64,000 nucleotides of DNA, taken from assembly GCF_900110465.1 (NCBI RefSeq), contig NZ_FODV01000003.1, forward strand, positions 124,001-188,000, given 5' to 3'. The notes beneath the pieces were generated by a model. That model was not told where the DNA came from, did no database searches, and saw only the letters and a list, made by a program, of their open reading frames with translations. Source of the stretch: Halogranum amylolyticum. GTDB taxonomy: Archaea; Halobacteriota; Halobacteria; Halobacteriales; Haloferacaceae. The translations under genes were made by a program, and so were the position numbers. Positions 26,557 through 35,734 of this stretch are shown piece after piece (positions within the stretch are counted from its first letter, which is position 1; each line of letters starts with the position of its first letter).

Positions 26557-27027
26557 TCACGACACCGTCGTCGAGAGCTGTGCGACCACGTTTCCGTCGA
26601 CCGCGATCCGTACCGTCACTCGATGGCCGGGTTCGAGCGCAGGGCTGTTCGTCGACGCGACGCGGAGACTGGCCGTCTCACCCGCCGACCACCCCCCGTC
26701 GCTGGCGACGTTGAACGGACCCGTCGGCCCCGAGCGGAACCCCGTCGCCGAGAAGAACGGCACCGGCGGCTGGTTGTCCAACGGCGTCCCGTCGACGCTG
26801 ACGCGGACCGTGAGCTCGTCGACGGCGAGCGTCGGCCCCGCTCGGTGGGTGAACGTCAGTCGGTCGTCCGCGTCGGACGCCGACACCGCGAGTGCGACCG
26901 GGGTCGGCGTCGCCGTCTCCGCCGGTACCGACGCGAGCGCGACGGCTCCGACGGTCGCTGCCAACACGACGGTCACGAGCAAGAGCAGCGCGATTCCAAG
27001 GGTCGACGAGACGGCACGGTCCGGCAC
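26557..27027 (-). CDS. Archaeal type IV pilin-like protein
   Basis: Protein of 156 aa beginning at a GTG. The N-terminus, PDRAVSSTLGIALLLLVTVV, is a class III prepilin signal: a short positive leader, a cleavage region around Arg-Ala-Val, and a 20-residue hydrophobic helix that would form the pilus core. The remaining residues are an Ig-like beta domain (ADDRLTFTHRAGPTLAVDEL and similar) as in archaeal DUF1628 pilins. No assembly ATPase or peptidase is in the window, so it may join pili assembled elsewhere or act alone on the surface. It follows the secreted-protein gene on the same strand by about 70 bases. Confidence 0.82.
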   Translation of the reverse strand: MPDRAVSSTLGIALLLLVTVVLAATVGAVALASVPAETATPTPVALAVSASDADDRLTFTHRAGPTLAVDELTVRVSVDGTPLDNQPPVPFFSATGFRSGPTGPFNVASDGGWSAGETASLRVASTNSPALEPGHRVTVRIAVDGNVVAQLSTTVS

Positions 27028-27099
27028 GCCCCGAGGTGGTCTCGGCTTCGGACAAAAAGGTCGGGGCGGAGACGAGAGGGGTCGAGGGGATCGGAGACG

Positions 27100-28452
27100 C
27101 TAACCGCTACGGCCCGCTGACTCGGCGAGCGACGCCGACACCGACTCCGTCGATCCCGCCGTCGAGTTGTTCGTTTCGCCGACCCGTCTCGGTTCGCTCG
27201 GTTCGACGCGTATGTCGACGACGGACTGCGTGCCGACCTCGATCGCCTGGACGGTGAAGTTCTCCTCCGGTGAGACGACCCACAGCGCGCCCGTGCTGTT
27301 CGTCGTCCCCACCTGGACCGGTTCGGTGTTGCTCTGTGGCGGGGTGATGAGGCTCACGTCGGCGCGAACCGGCTCGCCCGTCCGGGCGCTCTCGACGGTG
27401 ACGAGCATCGGACCGCCAGGGTACGACGGGTGCACCGAGAGTCGGAGCCCGACGCGACTGCTGTTCAGCCGTTGGGTCGGCGGCGTCCGGTTGAGCCGCA
27501 GGGTCCGCTGCTCTTTGAAGACGCTTCCCGGCTTGTCCTTGTCGATGAAGGCCGTGAGGTCCCCCCGGCGGTACTGGATCGTCGAGACCCAGACGTCGCT
27601 CTCGCGGGCCGACCCTCCTTGGGAGTCCCAGCGCTCCCAGAGCGACGGGTAGCTCTCCCGAACCAGCGCGTCGACCTCCTCGGGCGTGAGCTGCGAGTTC
27701 GACGTCGGCACACGACGCGACCCGTCGTACACCTCTCTGACGTAGGTGTCGTCGGCGATCGTCGACAGCGAGACGCCGGTCGTCGTGGTCTCGACGTACA
27801 GACGGGAGGGAGGAACCTCCCCGCGGAGGACCCCGTTCGCGTGGTCACGGACCGGTCCCCGAAGCGTCCGGAGTTCGAGCTGAATCGCGTCGATCCGGGT
27901 CTGGACGTTGAACCCGTCGATCTCCTCGGCGGCACGACCCAGTCGCGTCGCGTTCTGCGAGAGCTGTTCGGAGGCGGTGTGGATACGAGCGAGCTGGACG
28001 ACCAACCCGGTCGTACTGAGCCCGCCAGTGCTGTGTCGGACGAACGCGTCGCGCTCCTCCTGACGGAGTTCGCTCGTCCGGATCTCGACTTCGGTCAGCG
28101 CACGGCGGATGTACGCCTGCTTCTCCGCGTCGGTCTCGAGGGCGGCGAGTCGTGTCTCGGTCCGCTCGCTCGCGAACTGTCGGGAGAGGCGAGTATCACG
28201 GACGGCGAGCGCCGCACTCGCGTTCGGACCCGGCTGGCTGAAGTTCGTCCGCCGGACGTCGCTCTCCACGAGTGTCAGCACGTTCGTCTGCGTTCGGTTC
28301 TGTGCGGCGACGGTGGAGGAGACGTCGTCGGTAGAGCCGTCGACGACGTCGTCGGCATCGGTCGGAGAGGTGGCGAGTCCGGGGAGAGCCGCCGTCCCCG
28401 TGACCGACGAGACGAGGAGGAGTACTGCGAGCAGCACGGCGCGGGGTCTCAT
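27100..28452 (-). CDS. Large secreted haloarchaeal protein (DUF7096-like)
   Basis: Protein of 450 aa starting MRPRAVLLAVLLLVSSVTG, a signal peptide. The mature part has a helical region (about 60-215) and a beta-rich C-terminal region (about 290-420), with many Asn-x-Ser/Thr sites, typical of glycosylated haloarchaeal surface proteins. No catalytic motif or C-terminal anchor is visible. The start at 28452 is preferred over an ATG six codons earlier because the TATA element at 28477-28485 is centred 29 bases upstream. It is divergent from the gene for a membrane-tethered regulator. The family name is from memory. Confidence 0.7.
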   Translation of the reverse strand: MRPRAVLLAVLLLVSSVTGTAALPGLATSPTDADDVVDGSTDDVSSTVAAQNRTQTNVLTLVESDVRRTNFSQPGPNASAALAVRDTRLSRQFASERTETRLAALETDAEKQAYIRRALTEVEIRTSELRQEERDAFVRHSTGGLSTTGLVVQLARIHTASEQLSQNATRLGRAAEEIDGFNVQTRIDAIQLELRTLRGPVRDHANGVLRGEVPPSRLYVETTTTGVSLSTIADDTYVREVYDGSRRVPTSNSQLTPEEVDALVRESYPSLWERWDSQGGSARESDVWVSTIQYRRGDLTAFIDKDKPGSVFKEQRTLRLNRTPPTQRLNSSRVGLRLSVHPSYPGGPMLVTVESARTGEPVRADVSLITPPQSNTEPVQVGTTNSTGALWVVSPEENFTVQAIEVGTQSVVDIRVEPSEPRRVGETNNSTAGSTESVSASLAESAGRSG

Positions 28453-28476
28453 CAGCGCGACCTTCTGCATCCACGT

Positions 28477-28485
28477 ACTAAAAGT
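28477..28485 (-). promoter_or_regulatory. TATA box of the secreted-protein gene
   Basis: Minus-strand CTTTTAGTA centred about 29 bases before the chosen ATG; it favours the second of two in-frame starts. Confidence 0.5.
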
Positions 28486-28593
28486 GGTCGGAGGGAAGTC
28501 GAGACCACATATTCAGGCGTTGAGGCGGCCGAAACGGCCGATTTATCGCCCGATGGAAAGCGTTTTCAGTCCAGAAAGTGACTCAGACAGCAT

Positions 28594-29712
28594 ATGCGGT
28601 ACGCCGTCATAATACTTGCCCTCCTCATCCTCGTAGTCGGTGGGTTCGCCCCACCGGTCGTGGCTGACGCCGGCGCGGACACAGCGGCCGGGCTCGCCGC
28701 GCCCGCGGCGCAGACCGCTCAACTCGGTCAGGACGATTCGGCGCAGACGACCATCGTCGTCAACGTCCACTCGGACACCAACGCGACCTGGAAGGTGCGT
28801 ACGCGACATTCACTCCGGTCCAGCGAGGACGTCCGCGCGTTCGAGCGGTTGGTCGACGAACTGCAGCGCGGCGAGGCCAACAGCAGTCTCGACGAGGGGA
28901 TGTTCCGCAACTACGCGGAGCTCGCTGCCGAGTCCACCGGGCGGGAGATGGAGATCGTCGACGTGAGCTACAACGGGACGGTCACCGACGACGGAACGAC
29001 AGGCGTACTGACGATGTCGTTTACGTGGACCAACTTCGCCGAACGCACCGACGACGGCGGGCTCCGCGTCGGCGACGCCTTCACCACACCCGACGGCGGG
29101 ACGTGGTTCCCGTGGCTCGCCGAGGGACAACAGCTCGTCATCGAGACGCCGGAGAGCCACGAGGTCCAGAACAGTTTCAGCGGGATCAGAGAAGGATCCG
29201 TCGTCGCGACGGGGCCGATGGACCTCCGTGAACAGCCGATCTACGTCGTCTACGAGGCGACGCCGGGGCCGGAGCCGCCCGACCCGCTGTCGCTGGAACT
29301 CGTCGCCGGCGTCGGAGCGATGTTGCTGCTCGTCGTCGCCGGCGTGCTGTATCTCCGCCAACAGGAGGAGACCGTCCCGCAGTCCGACACCGGACCCGCG
29401 AGCGGATCGGTCGTCGACCGGTCACCGGACGACCTCGACGGCGACGATCCCGACAGCGGCGACAGCGACGGTGGCGACGACGTCGATCTCTCGCTGCTCT
29501 CGGACGAGGAGCGGGTGGAGTATCTCCTCGAACAACGGGGTGGTCGGATGCGACAGGCGGACATCGTCAAGCAGACCGGCTGGTCCGACGCGAAGGTCTC
29601 ACAGCTCCTGTCGGCGATGGCCGACGAGGAACGCGTGAACAAGCTCCGTATCGGCCGCGAGAACCTCATCTCGCTGCCGAACGAGAGCCACAGAACGAAC
29701 GGCGACGAGTAG
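28594..29712 (+). CDS. Membrane-tethered winged-helix regulator with extracellular domain
   Basis: Protein of 372 aa in four parts: a signal peptide (1-24), an extracytoplasmic beta-rich domain (about 50-225) containing MSFTWTNFAE and a conserved GTWFPWLAEGQQLVIETPES stretch, one membrane helix (about 234-254), an acidic linker (about 260-298), and a cytoplasmic winged helix (300-361: MRQADIVKQTGWSDAKVSQL). The shape is that of a one-component surface sensor passing signals through the membrane to DNA. The divergent neighbour encodes a secreted protein, a plausible ligand or target. DUF7343/DUF7345 names are from memory. Confidence 0.78.
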   Translation: MRYAVIILALLILVVGGFAPPVVADAGADTAAGLAAPAAQTAQLGQDDSAQTTIVVNVHSDTNATWKVRTRHSLRSSEDVRAFERLVDELQRGEANSSLDEGMFRNYAELAAESTGREMEIVDVSYNGTVTDDGTTGVLTMSFTWTNFAERTDDGGLRVGDAFTTPDGGTWFPWLAEGQQLVIETPESHEVQNSFSGIREGSVVATGPMDLREQPIYVVYEATPGPEPPDPLSLELVAGVGAMLLLVVAGVLYLRQQEETVPQSDTGPASGSVVDRSPDDLDGDDPDSGDSDGGDDVDLSLLSDEERVEYLLEQRGGRMRQADIVKQTGWSDAKVSQLLSAMADEERVNKLRIGRENLISLPNESHRTNGDE

Positions 29713-29768
29713 CCGGCTCGGATCGAACTGTTGGAGCGGCGAGTCTCGACGGGGCTTCTTCCGAAAAC

Positions 29769-29776
29769 GTTTACAT
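29769..29776 (+). promoter_or_regulatory. TATA box of etfBA
   Basis: GTTTACAT centred about 28 bases before the etfB ATG. Confidence 0.55.
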
Positions 29777-29799
29777 CCGCCTAGAAGTAGTGGTCAATC

Positions 29800-30600
29800 A
29801 TGAAGGTTCTCGTGACCGTCAAAGAGGTAGCCGAAGTCGAAGACGACTTCGAGATCGAGGGGACAGCGATCGCCGAGCAGTTCCTCGAGTACGACCTCAA
29901 CGAGTGGGACGACTACGCCGTCGAAGAGGCCGTCCAGATCCAGGAGGCCGGCGACGACGTCGAGGTCGTCAGCGTCACCGTCGGCCCCGAGCGGAGCGAG
30001 GAGACGATCCGGATGGCGCTGGCGAAGGGAGTCGACCGCGCCATCCGCGTCTGGGACGAAGCGCTCGCGGACGCCGAACTGCTGGACGTCGCCGCCAAGA
30101 CCCAGATCCTGCAGGCGGTCGTCGAGGCCGAGGAGCCGGATCTCGTCCTCACGGGCGTGCAGGCGAACGACGACAGTTTCGGTGCGACCGGCGTCTCGCT
30201 GGCCGACGCCATCGGCTACGAGTGGGCCGCCGTCGTCAACGCGCTGGACGTCGACACGCTCCTCGCCGAGAACGTCGCGAACGTCCACCGCGAACTGGAG
30301 GGTGGCGTCGAGGAACTCACCGAGGTCGACCTCCCGGCCGTCCTCACCATCCAGACCGGTATCAACGAACCGCGCTACGCGAGTCTCCGCGGCATCCGGC
30401 AGGCACAGTCCAAAGAGATCGCCGACCAGGACCTCGACGACCTCGGGCTCGAGGTCGGAGACGTCGAGTCCAGGCTCGCGCTGACGGAGATGTACGAACC
30501 GGAGAGCGAGTCCGACGCGACGATCTTCGAGGGGGGCGCCGAGGAGACCGCCGGACAACTTGCGCAGGTCCTCCGTGAGAAGGGGGTGGGGGCAGAATGA
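29800..30600 (+). CDS. etfB: Electron transfer flavoprotein subunit beta
   Basis: ETF beta of 266 aa, which holds AMP or a second FAD and docks to acyl-CoA dehydrogenases. Recognisable blocks: MKVLVTVKEVAEVEDDFEIE, DLNEWDDYAVEEAVQIQEA, VLTGVQANDDSFGATGVSLA and VLTIQTGINEPRYASLRGI. The stop overlaps the etfA start by four bases, so the pair is translationally coupled. Likely electron donors are acyl-CoA dehydrogenases; a glutaryl-CoA-type dehydrogenase lies later in the window. Confidence 0.95.
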   Translation: MKVLVTVKEVAEVEDDFEIEGTAIAEQFLEYDLNEWDDYAVEEAVQIQEAGDDVEVVSVTVGPERSEETIRMALAKGVDRAIRVWDEALADAELLDVAAKTQILQAVVEAEEPDLVLTGVQANDDSFGATGVSLADAIGYEWAAVVNALDVDTLLAENVANVHRELEGGVEELTEVDLPAVLTIQTGINEPRYASLRGIRQAQSKEIADQDLDDLGLEVGDVESRLALTEMYEPESESDATIFEGGAEETAGQLAQVLREKGVGAE

Positions 30601-31550
30601 CGGACGTTCTGGCAGTCACCGAGCACCGTCGCGGCGACCTCCGCGACGTGAGCTTCGAGCTCGTCTCCGCGGGGCGCGAACTGGCCGACGCGACCGGCGG
30701 CGACCTGCATCTGGCCGTCATCTCCGGCGACGTCGACGACTTCGCCGAAGAGCTCAACCGTGAGGGCGTCGACCAGATCCACACCGTCGACTACGGCGAG
30801 GAGTTCAACCACGACGTGTACGCACAGGCCGTCGAGGCGCTGTACGACGATCTCTCGCCGTCCGTCCTCCTCATGCCGAACAGCGTCAACGGACTCGACT
30901 ACGCCCCCGCCGTCGCAAACGGGCTCGGCCTGCCGCTCGTCACCGACGCAGTCGCCTTCGAGTGGGACGGCGCGCTGACGGCGACCCGCGAGATGTACGG
31001 CTCGAAGGTCGAGACGACGATCGAAGTCGACGCCGAGCGCGTCGCCGTCACGATCCGCGGCGGGGAGTGGCCCATCGCAGAGGAGATCGGCGACGCCAAC
31101 GTCGCCGCGTTCGACGTCGACATCGACGAGGGAGCGGTCCGCTCCCGCGTCACCGGCTTCGAGGAGGTCGGCTCCGGCGACGTCGACATCTCCGAGGCCG
31201 AGGTGCTCGTCTCGGTCGGCCGTGGAATCGAGGAGGAAGAGAACCTCGAACTCGTCGAGCGACTCGCCGACGCCCTCGGTGCGACGCTCTCCTCGTCGCG
31301 TCCCATCGTCGACGCTGGCTGGCTGCCGAAGAACCGGCAGGTCGGCCAGTCGGGGAAGGTCGTCACGCCGAAGATCTACCTCGCGGTCGGAATCTCGGGG
31401 GCCGTCCAGCACGTCGCCGGGATGAAAGGCGCCGAGACGATCATCGCCATCAACACCGACCCGAACGCCCCCATCTTCGACATCGCCGACTACGGCATCG
31501 TCGGCGACCTGTTCGAAGTGGTACCGGCGCTCATCGAGCAGTTCGAGTAA
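30597..31550 (+). CDS. etfA: Electron transfer flavoprotein subunit alpha
   Basis: ETF alpha of 317 aa. The N-terminal domain (about 1-190) pairs with EtfB; the C-terminal FAD domain contains SSRPIVDAGWLPKNRQVGQS, GKVVTPKIYLAVGISGAVQH and IIAINTDPNAPIFDIADYG, the classical FAD-binding signature. A T5 run 12-16 bases after the stop probably terminates the etfBA transcript. Confidence 0.96.
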   Translation: MTDVLAVTEHRRGDLRDVSFELVSAGRELADATGGDLHLAVISGDVDDFAEELNREGVDQIHTVDYGEEFNHDVYAQAVEALYDDLSPSVLLMPNSVNGLDYAPAVANGLGLPLVTDAVAFEWDGALTATREMYGSKVETTIEVDAERVAVTIRGGEWPIAEEIGDANVAAFDVDIDEGAVRSRVTGFEEVGSGDVDISEAEVLVSVGRGIEEEENLELVERLADALGATLSSSRPIVDAGWLPKNRQVGQSGKVVTPKIYLAVGISGAVQHVAGMKGAETIIAINTDPNAPIFDIADYGIVGDLFEVVPALIEQFE

Positions 31551-31561
31551 CTCTTCGGTCC

Positions 31562-31566
31562 TTTTT
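31562..31566 (+). terminator. T-run terminator of etfBA
   Basis: TTTTT, in CCTTTTTGG, begins 12 bases after the etfA stop; a second T-rich block (GATTTTCG) follows within 15 bases, as in haloarchaeal intrinsic terminators. Confidence 0.5.
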
Positions 31567-31651
31567 GGTCCAGATTTTCGCCGGCCGAGCGAAGCGAGGA
31601 CGGGAAAAAGGTGGTCGCTTTCTTTCGACTCCAGTCGACGGGTGACACCGC

Positions 31652-32626
31652 TCAGCGCTCGTACCACGTCAGCGGCAGATACCGACCTCGGAGGTCGCCG
31701 GGCGTCGGCACCGTCCCGACCGCCTTCCAGTCCCCGCGTCGACGTCGCAGCAGCGTCCCTCGGTGCGTCACGGCGAGGACGTCCTCGTCGGTCGCACACC
31801 AGCCGATGGCGTGTTCGTCCGGTGTCGGCGACGCCACCTCGTTGAGCGTCTCGCCGTCGTGACACTCGAACAGTGCGTGACCGCCGTCGTCCCACGTCGG
31901 CGAGGGACCCGGCGCGGCGCCGGCGTACACGACGTCGTCGTGAGCGAACGCCTCGCGGAAGTAGCGCTGACTGTGGTCCGTGTCCAGCCGCGTCCACGTC
32001 TCTCCGAGGTCCGGCGAGCGGTACAGGCCGCTGCCGGTCGAGGCGACGAGCGTCTCGCCGTCCGCCAGCGTGAGGTGATGGACGTCGTCGGTGTGGGGGG
32101 CGTCGAACCCCCGGATCGACCGGTCGGTCCACGTGATCCCGCGGTCGTCGCTGACGTGGACGCCGCCGACTTCGACGCCGACGGCGAGTCGGTCGGGGGC
32201 GGAGGAGTGCGTACAGACGCTCCGGACCTGCGAGACGCCGTCGTGGCGGGGGAGCCCCCAATCGCTCTCCTCGCGCAGATCGTCGAACGCCGAGATCGGT
32301 CGCCACGCTCGCTCGACGGTGGGAACGCCGGCGTTGCAGTCGGCGACGAGCAGCCGCGACGGGCGTGTGCCGACGTAGAGTCGACTGCCCGCCGGGTCGG
32401 CGGCGACCGCGTAGGCTTCGTCGACCGGGAGCGGAACCGCCGTCCAGTCGGTGCCGTCGAGCGAGTGGTACAGTCCCGTCGTCGACGCCGCGAACAGTCC
32501 GGAGAGCGCGTCGAACCGCTCGACGCGGAACACTCGCCCCGCATCGAGTACTTTCTCTGTCGTCGCGTCCGGGTCGTCGACGTCGGCGACAGAGTACACG
32601 CCGTCGTCGCTGCCTGCGATGAGCAT
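31652..32626 (-). CDS. BNR/Ycf48-like beta-propeller protein
   Basis: Protein of 324 aa without a signal peptide, built of repeats with the BNR/Asp-box pattern (SDDRGITWTD, SPDLGETWTRL, SLDGTDWTAV), which form a cytoplasmic beta-propeller. No catalytic residues for a glycosidase are evident, so a scaffold or ligand-binding role is more likely. It converges on etfA and is divergent from the prenyltransferase gene. Start chosen at ATG 32626; a longer version would add six residues. Confidence 0.75.
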   Translation of the reverse strand: MLIAGSDDGVYSVADVDDPDATTEKVLDAGRVFRVERFDALSGLFAASTTGLYHSLDGTDWTAVPLPVDEAYAVAADPAGSRLYVGTRPSRLLVADCNAGVPTVERAWRPISAFDDLREESDWGLPRHDGVSQVRSVCTHSSAPDRLAVGVEVGGVHVSDDRGITWTDRSIRGFDAPHTDDVHHLTLADGETLVASTGSGLYRSPDLGETWTRLDTDHSQRYFREAFAHDDVVYAGAAPGPSPTWDDGGHALFECHDGETLNEVASPTPDEHAIGWCATDEDVLAVTHRGTLLRRRRGDWKAVGTVPTPGDLRGRYLPLTWYER

Positions 32627-32826
32627 ACGTAGATACTCGAACACGACCCACTTAGCCGTTGTTCGTCCGACAGTTTCGGCGTCGCTCTCATGCCGCCACA
32701 GCGCGGCGGGAGCGTCGGAGACGGCTGGTCCGGGGGGGGAGGGGGAGTCGAGGCGGTACCGTCCGGTCGTTCGCTTTTCCCGGTATTCCGGTACGTACTT
32801 CCCTGACCGCCCCTACGACACCGACA

Positions 32827-33669
32827 ATGGAGTATCTGGAGCGCCGGGTCGCCCTCGTGAACGACCGCCTCGAGGCCGTCGTCGAGGCAGTCGAACCCGA
32901 CGAGCTATCCGACGAACTCGCGCACGTCGCGCTCGCCGGTGGCAAGCGCGTCCGCCCCGCAGTGACGATTCTCTCTTGTGAAGCGGCTGGCGGCACCCCC
33001 GACGACGCGGTCGACTTCGCGGTCGGTATCGAGCTCGTCCACAACGCCTCGCTCGTCATCGACGACATCATCGATCGCTCGGACATCCGCCGCGGCACCG
33101 AGAGCGCTTGGGCCGAGTACGGCTACGGTCCGGCGATCGTCGCCAGCGACGGCCTGCTCGGGGAGGCGTTCGCACTCTTCTCGGCGAACGAACAGGCGAT
33201 GCAGGTGGTCGCCGAGTCGATGGTCGAACTCGGCGAGGGCGAGGCGACGGAACTGGTCGCCCGCCCCACCAACGAGGAGGAGTACATGGAGTTGGCTCGC
33301 CGGAAGACGGGCGCGCTGTTCCGCGCGGCCGCCGAACTCGGCGCGATCGCCGCCGGTGCCGACGCCTTCACCATCGAGTCGTTCGGCGAGTACGCAGAGC
33401 GCGTCGGCGTCGCATTCCAGATCCGCGACGACGTACTCGACGCCACCGCCGACGCCGACGCGCTGGGCAAACCGACCGGCCAGGACGCCGAGATGGATCG
33501 CCCGTCGCTCGTGCAGGTGACGAACCTCACGCCCGAGGAGGCCAACCAGCGCGCCCGCGACCAGGCCGACCAGGCGCTGGCGGCGCTCGACGCGGCGAAC
33601 ATCGACGACTCGGAGGCCTTAGAGTATCTCCGCGACCTCGCTGAGTTCGTCGTCGTTCGCGAGCGGTAG
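32827..33669 (+). CDS. Polyprenyl diphosphate synthase (short-chain, GGPP type)
   Basis: Trans-isoprenyl diphosphate synthase of 280 aa that builds the C20 (or C25) chain of archaeal lipids or quinone tails. Seen: GGKRVRPA (38-45), first Asp-rich motif DDIID, followed by RRG, the KTG motif in RRKTGALF and the second Asp-rich motif DDVLD. It is shorter than many family members (about 320-350 aa). Product length cannot be decided from sequence alone. Upstream 200 bases contain a G-rich run (32732-32745) and no gene. Confidence 0.9.
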   Translation: MEYLERRVALVNDRLEAVVEAVEPDELSDELAHVALAGGKRVRPAVTILSCEAAGGTPDDAVDFAVGIELVHNASLVIDDIIDRSDIRRGTESAWAEYGYGPAIVASDGLLGEAFALFSANEQAMQVVAESMVELGEGEATELVARPTNEEEYMELARRKTGALFRAAAELGAIAAGADAFTIESFGEYAERVGVAFQIRDDVLDATADADALGKPTGQDAEMDRPSLVQVTNLTPEEANQRARDQADQALAALDAANIDDSEALEYLRDLAEFVVVRER

Positions 33670-33826
33670 ACGCCAGTTCGCCTCTCGGCAGTTCCTGGAC
33701 CTTCGACCGTGGATGTACAGTGTTCCGCAGACGGTCGCCCCCTGCTCCGATCCATCGGCGACGAGAGAGCCACAGGGAGATAGTCGTATCTTCTCTGTTC
33801 TGGGCTCAGGTCCCGACTTGCACTCG

Positions 33827-34294
33827 TCACTCTAGTGGCTGTGCGTACTCGACTTGCTTCGGCTGGAAGTTCGTGTCGCGGTAGAACCGACGTGCGTCCT
33901 CGTTCTGCCACTCGCAGGAGACCTTGAGGTGGTCGCACCCCCGCTCGCGAGCCAGCTTTTTCACACGTTCGACGACCTCTGTACCGTGGCCCCGCCCCCG
34001 GTGAGCTTCGTCGATTGCGAGGTTCACGATGCGGAGATACTGCGAGTGCTGCCGAGACGGGTGGTGGCCCTCGCGGAGCGTGACGAAGCCGATAGTCTCG
34101 CCTTCCTGAACGACGAGATAGTCGGTGACGTCCTCGTCGTCGAGGTGAGCGCGGAAGCCGTCGACGGAGACCTCGTCAACATCCGCGTAGGCGAGTTCGT
34201 TCATCTCGGAGTACTGCTCCATCGCGTTTGCGAGATCGTACCAGCGGTCGACGAGCGCGTCGAGGTCGTCAGCGGTGGCTTCGACGAGTTCCAT
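33827..34294 (-). CDS. GNAT-family N-acetyltransferase
   Basis: Protein of 155 aa with the GNAT fold. The acetyl-CoA binding loop is seen as DEAHRGRGHGTEVVERVKKL (the R/QxxGxG/A motif), followed by KVSCEWQNEDARRFYRDTNF, the motif B/ C-terminal signature. Substrate unknown. The gene is convergent with the prenyltransferase gene. ATG 34294 is chosen; an upstream in-frame ATG would add six residues. Confidence 0.85.
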   Translation of the reverse strand: MELVEATADDLDALVDRWYDLANAMEQYSEMNELAYADVDEVSVDGFRAHLDDEDVTDYLVVQEGETIGFVTLREGHHPSRQHSQYLRIVNLAIDEAHRGRGHGTEVVERVKKLARERGCDHLKVSCEWQNEDARRFYRDTNFQPKQVEYAQPLE

Positions 34295-34411
34295 ACGGGG
34301 ACTCTCTGGCACCTGCTCTTGAGGCTTCGCCCGGTGTGGTGGACGTGGGCACGCCTCGGGACGCGAACGTGTCTCCAGTACGAACGAGCCACGACCACCG
34401 CTCCGCCCGTC

Positions 34412-35563
34412 TCACGCCGCGTCCGCTTCGATCCCCGTGGGAAACCGTGACTCCGCGATCGCGAACACGACCGTACTGAAGACGCCTATCAGCGTCCCCA
34501 CGGTCAACGCGACGGCCAAGTCGGTCAGCCCGATGGCGCGGATCATCACCTCGCCGGTCTGCATCGGTCCGAGACCTACCACGTCCGAGAGGAAGAACCC
34601 GGAGACGGCGTAGAGCACGAGCGCGATGGCGACGACGTAGAACGGCGCGTTTAGATAGCGCCACTTGAACCGGTTGGCGAGGTACTCGTCGGTCACCTGT
34701 CCGAGACTGCTCGTGATGCCGGCGACGGCGAACCACTGCACCGCGCCGTGGACCAGCGACGCGAGGACGATTCCGGGCGGCAACTCGGCGCCGAAGGCGT
34801 CCTGCACTGCGCGGAGCGTCTCCAGTCCCTGTAACCCGCCGACGACGAGCAGCGCCGCGGCGACGATGTAAGTGATGAGCGTCACCCGACCGGCGTAGAG
34901 CACGTTCCGCAGATGATCGGCGGTGTCGTCGACGACGGACTCCAACCCGAGGCCGCGAAAGAGCGTATAGAGACCGAGGAGCGCCGATATGAGCCCTAAC
35001 ACGGTCGTCCCGGGCACCTGAAACAGGCTGGCGACGACGACGAACGGGTAGATGAGAAGCAGGATGCCGAGCGGGACGAGGATGGTCCCTCTGGTTTCGG
35101 GATCTGCGAGCACCTGCTTCATCGTGTAGTAGATCGACTCCAAGTCCTGTGCCTGCCGGACGACGACCCGGCGAACGCCGTCGATGGGGACGCGAGAGCG
35201 GATGACCGGGAGCACCGACTCGTCCTGCGCGCCGTCGGTGATGACGATGGCGCGGACGTTCTCGCCGGTCTGGAGGCTGGCGAGGACGGTGTCGACCTCC
35301 TCGCCGACGACGCGGTTGGCCTTGACGTCGCTGCCGTTGACGCCAGTGACGGCGGCGACCTCGACCTCCTCGCCGCCCTCCGCTGCGATCTCCTCGTAGA
35401 CGTTGATCCCCTGGAAGAGCACGTTCACGTCCGAGTCCTCCGGGTCGGCGGTGGCGAGGGCGACCGCGGCCTCCTCGACGTCGTCTCGGCCGAGGACGGG
35501 CGTCCGCATCCCCGTCTTGCGGCCGAGGTCGTCGTCGAGGTCGACACAGAGGACCAGGAGCAT
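34412..35563 (-). CDS. DUF373 family membrane protein
   Basis: Protein of 383 aa. An N-terminal soluble domain (about 1-150) begins MLLVLCVDLDDDLGRKTG, with an Asp cluster like a metal site, and contains AIVITDGAQDESVLPVIRSR; at least seven membrane helices follow (about 160-375). This architecture is the archaeal DUF373 family, present in most Euryarchaeota. The biochemical role is unknown. It is divergent from the radical SAM gene with about 170 bases between starts. Confidence 0.88.
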   Translation of the reverse strand: MLLVLCVDLDDDLGRKTGMRTPVLGRDDVEEAAVALATADPEDSDVNVLFQGINVYEEIAAEGGEEVEVAAVTGVNGSDVKANRVVGEEVDTVLASLQTGENVRAIVITDGAQDESVLPVIRSRVPIDGVRRVVVRQAQDLESIYYTMKQVLADPETRGTILVPLGILLLIYPFVVVASLFQVPGTTVLGLISALLGLYTLFRGLGLESVVDDTADHLRNVLYAGRVTLITYIVAAALLVVGGLQGLETLRAVQDAFGAELPPGIVLASLVHGAVQWFAVAGITSSLGQVTDEYLANRFKWRYLNAPFYVVAIALVLYAVSGFFLSDVVGLGPMQTGEVMIRAIGLTDLAVALTVGTLIGVFSTVVFAIAESRFPTGIEADAA

Positions 35564-35734
35564 CGGGCCAACCTATGACGTCGGGCTATATTTGTTTTCG
35601 GGAGCGCGGGGGTCGACGACCGGACGACGGCACCGCCGTCACCGCCCGTTCGGAGACGCTGTGAGCGACCCGCACTGACCGTATCGCAAGTCGTACTGCT
35701 TTTGAGTCTGCTCACAGTAGAGAAGAGACAACGA

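Noticed and set aside
30375..32651. 758-codon minus-strand frame opposite etfA and over the BNR gene
   Set aside because: EtfA and EtfB motifs are on the plus strand. The BNR-repeat protein is in another frame of the minus strand.
32732..32745. G-rich run (eight and five G) as a quadruplex element
   Set aside because: Only two G-runs separated by one A are present; a four-run quadruplex is not supported, so it is probably just a homopolymer stretch.
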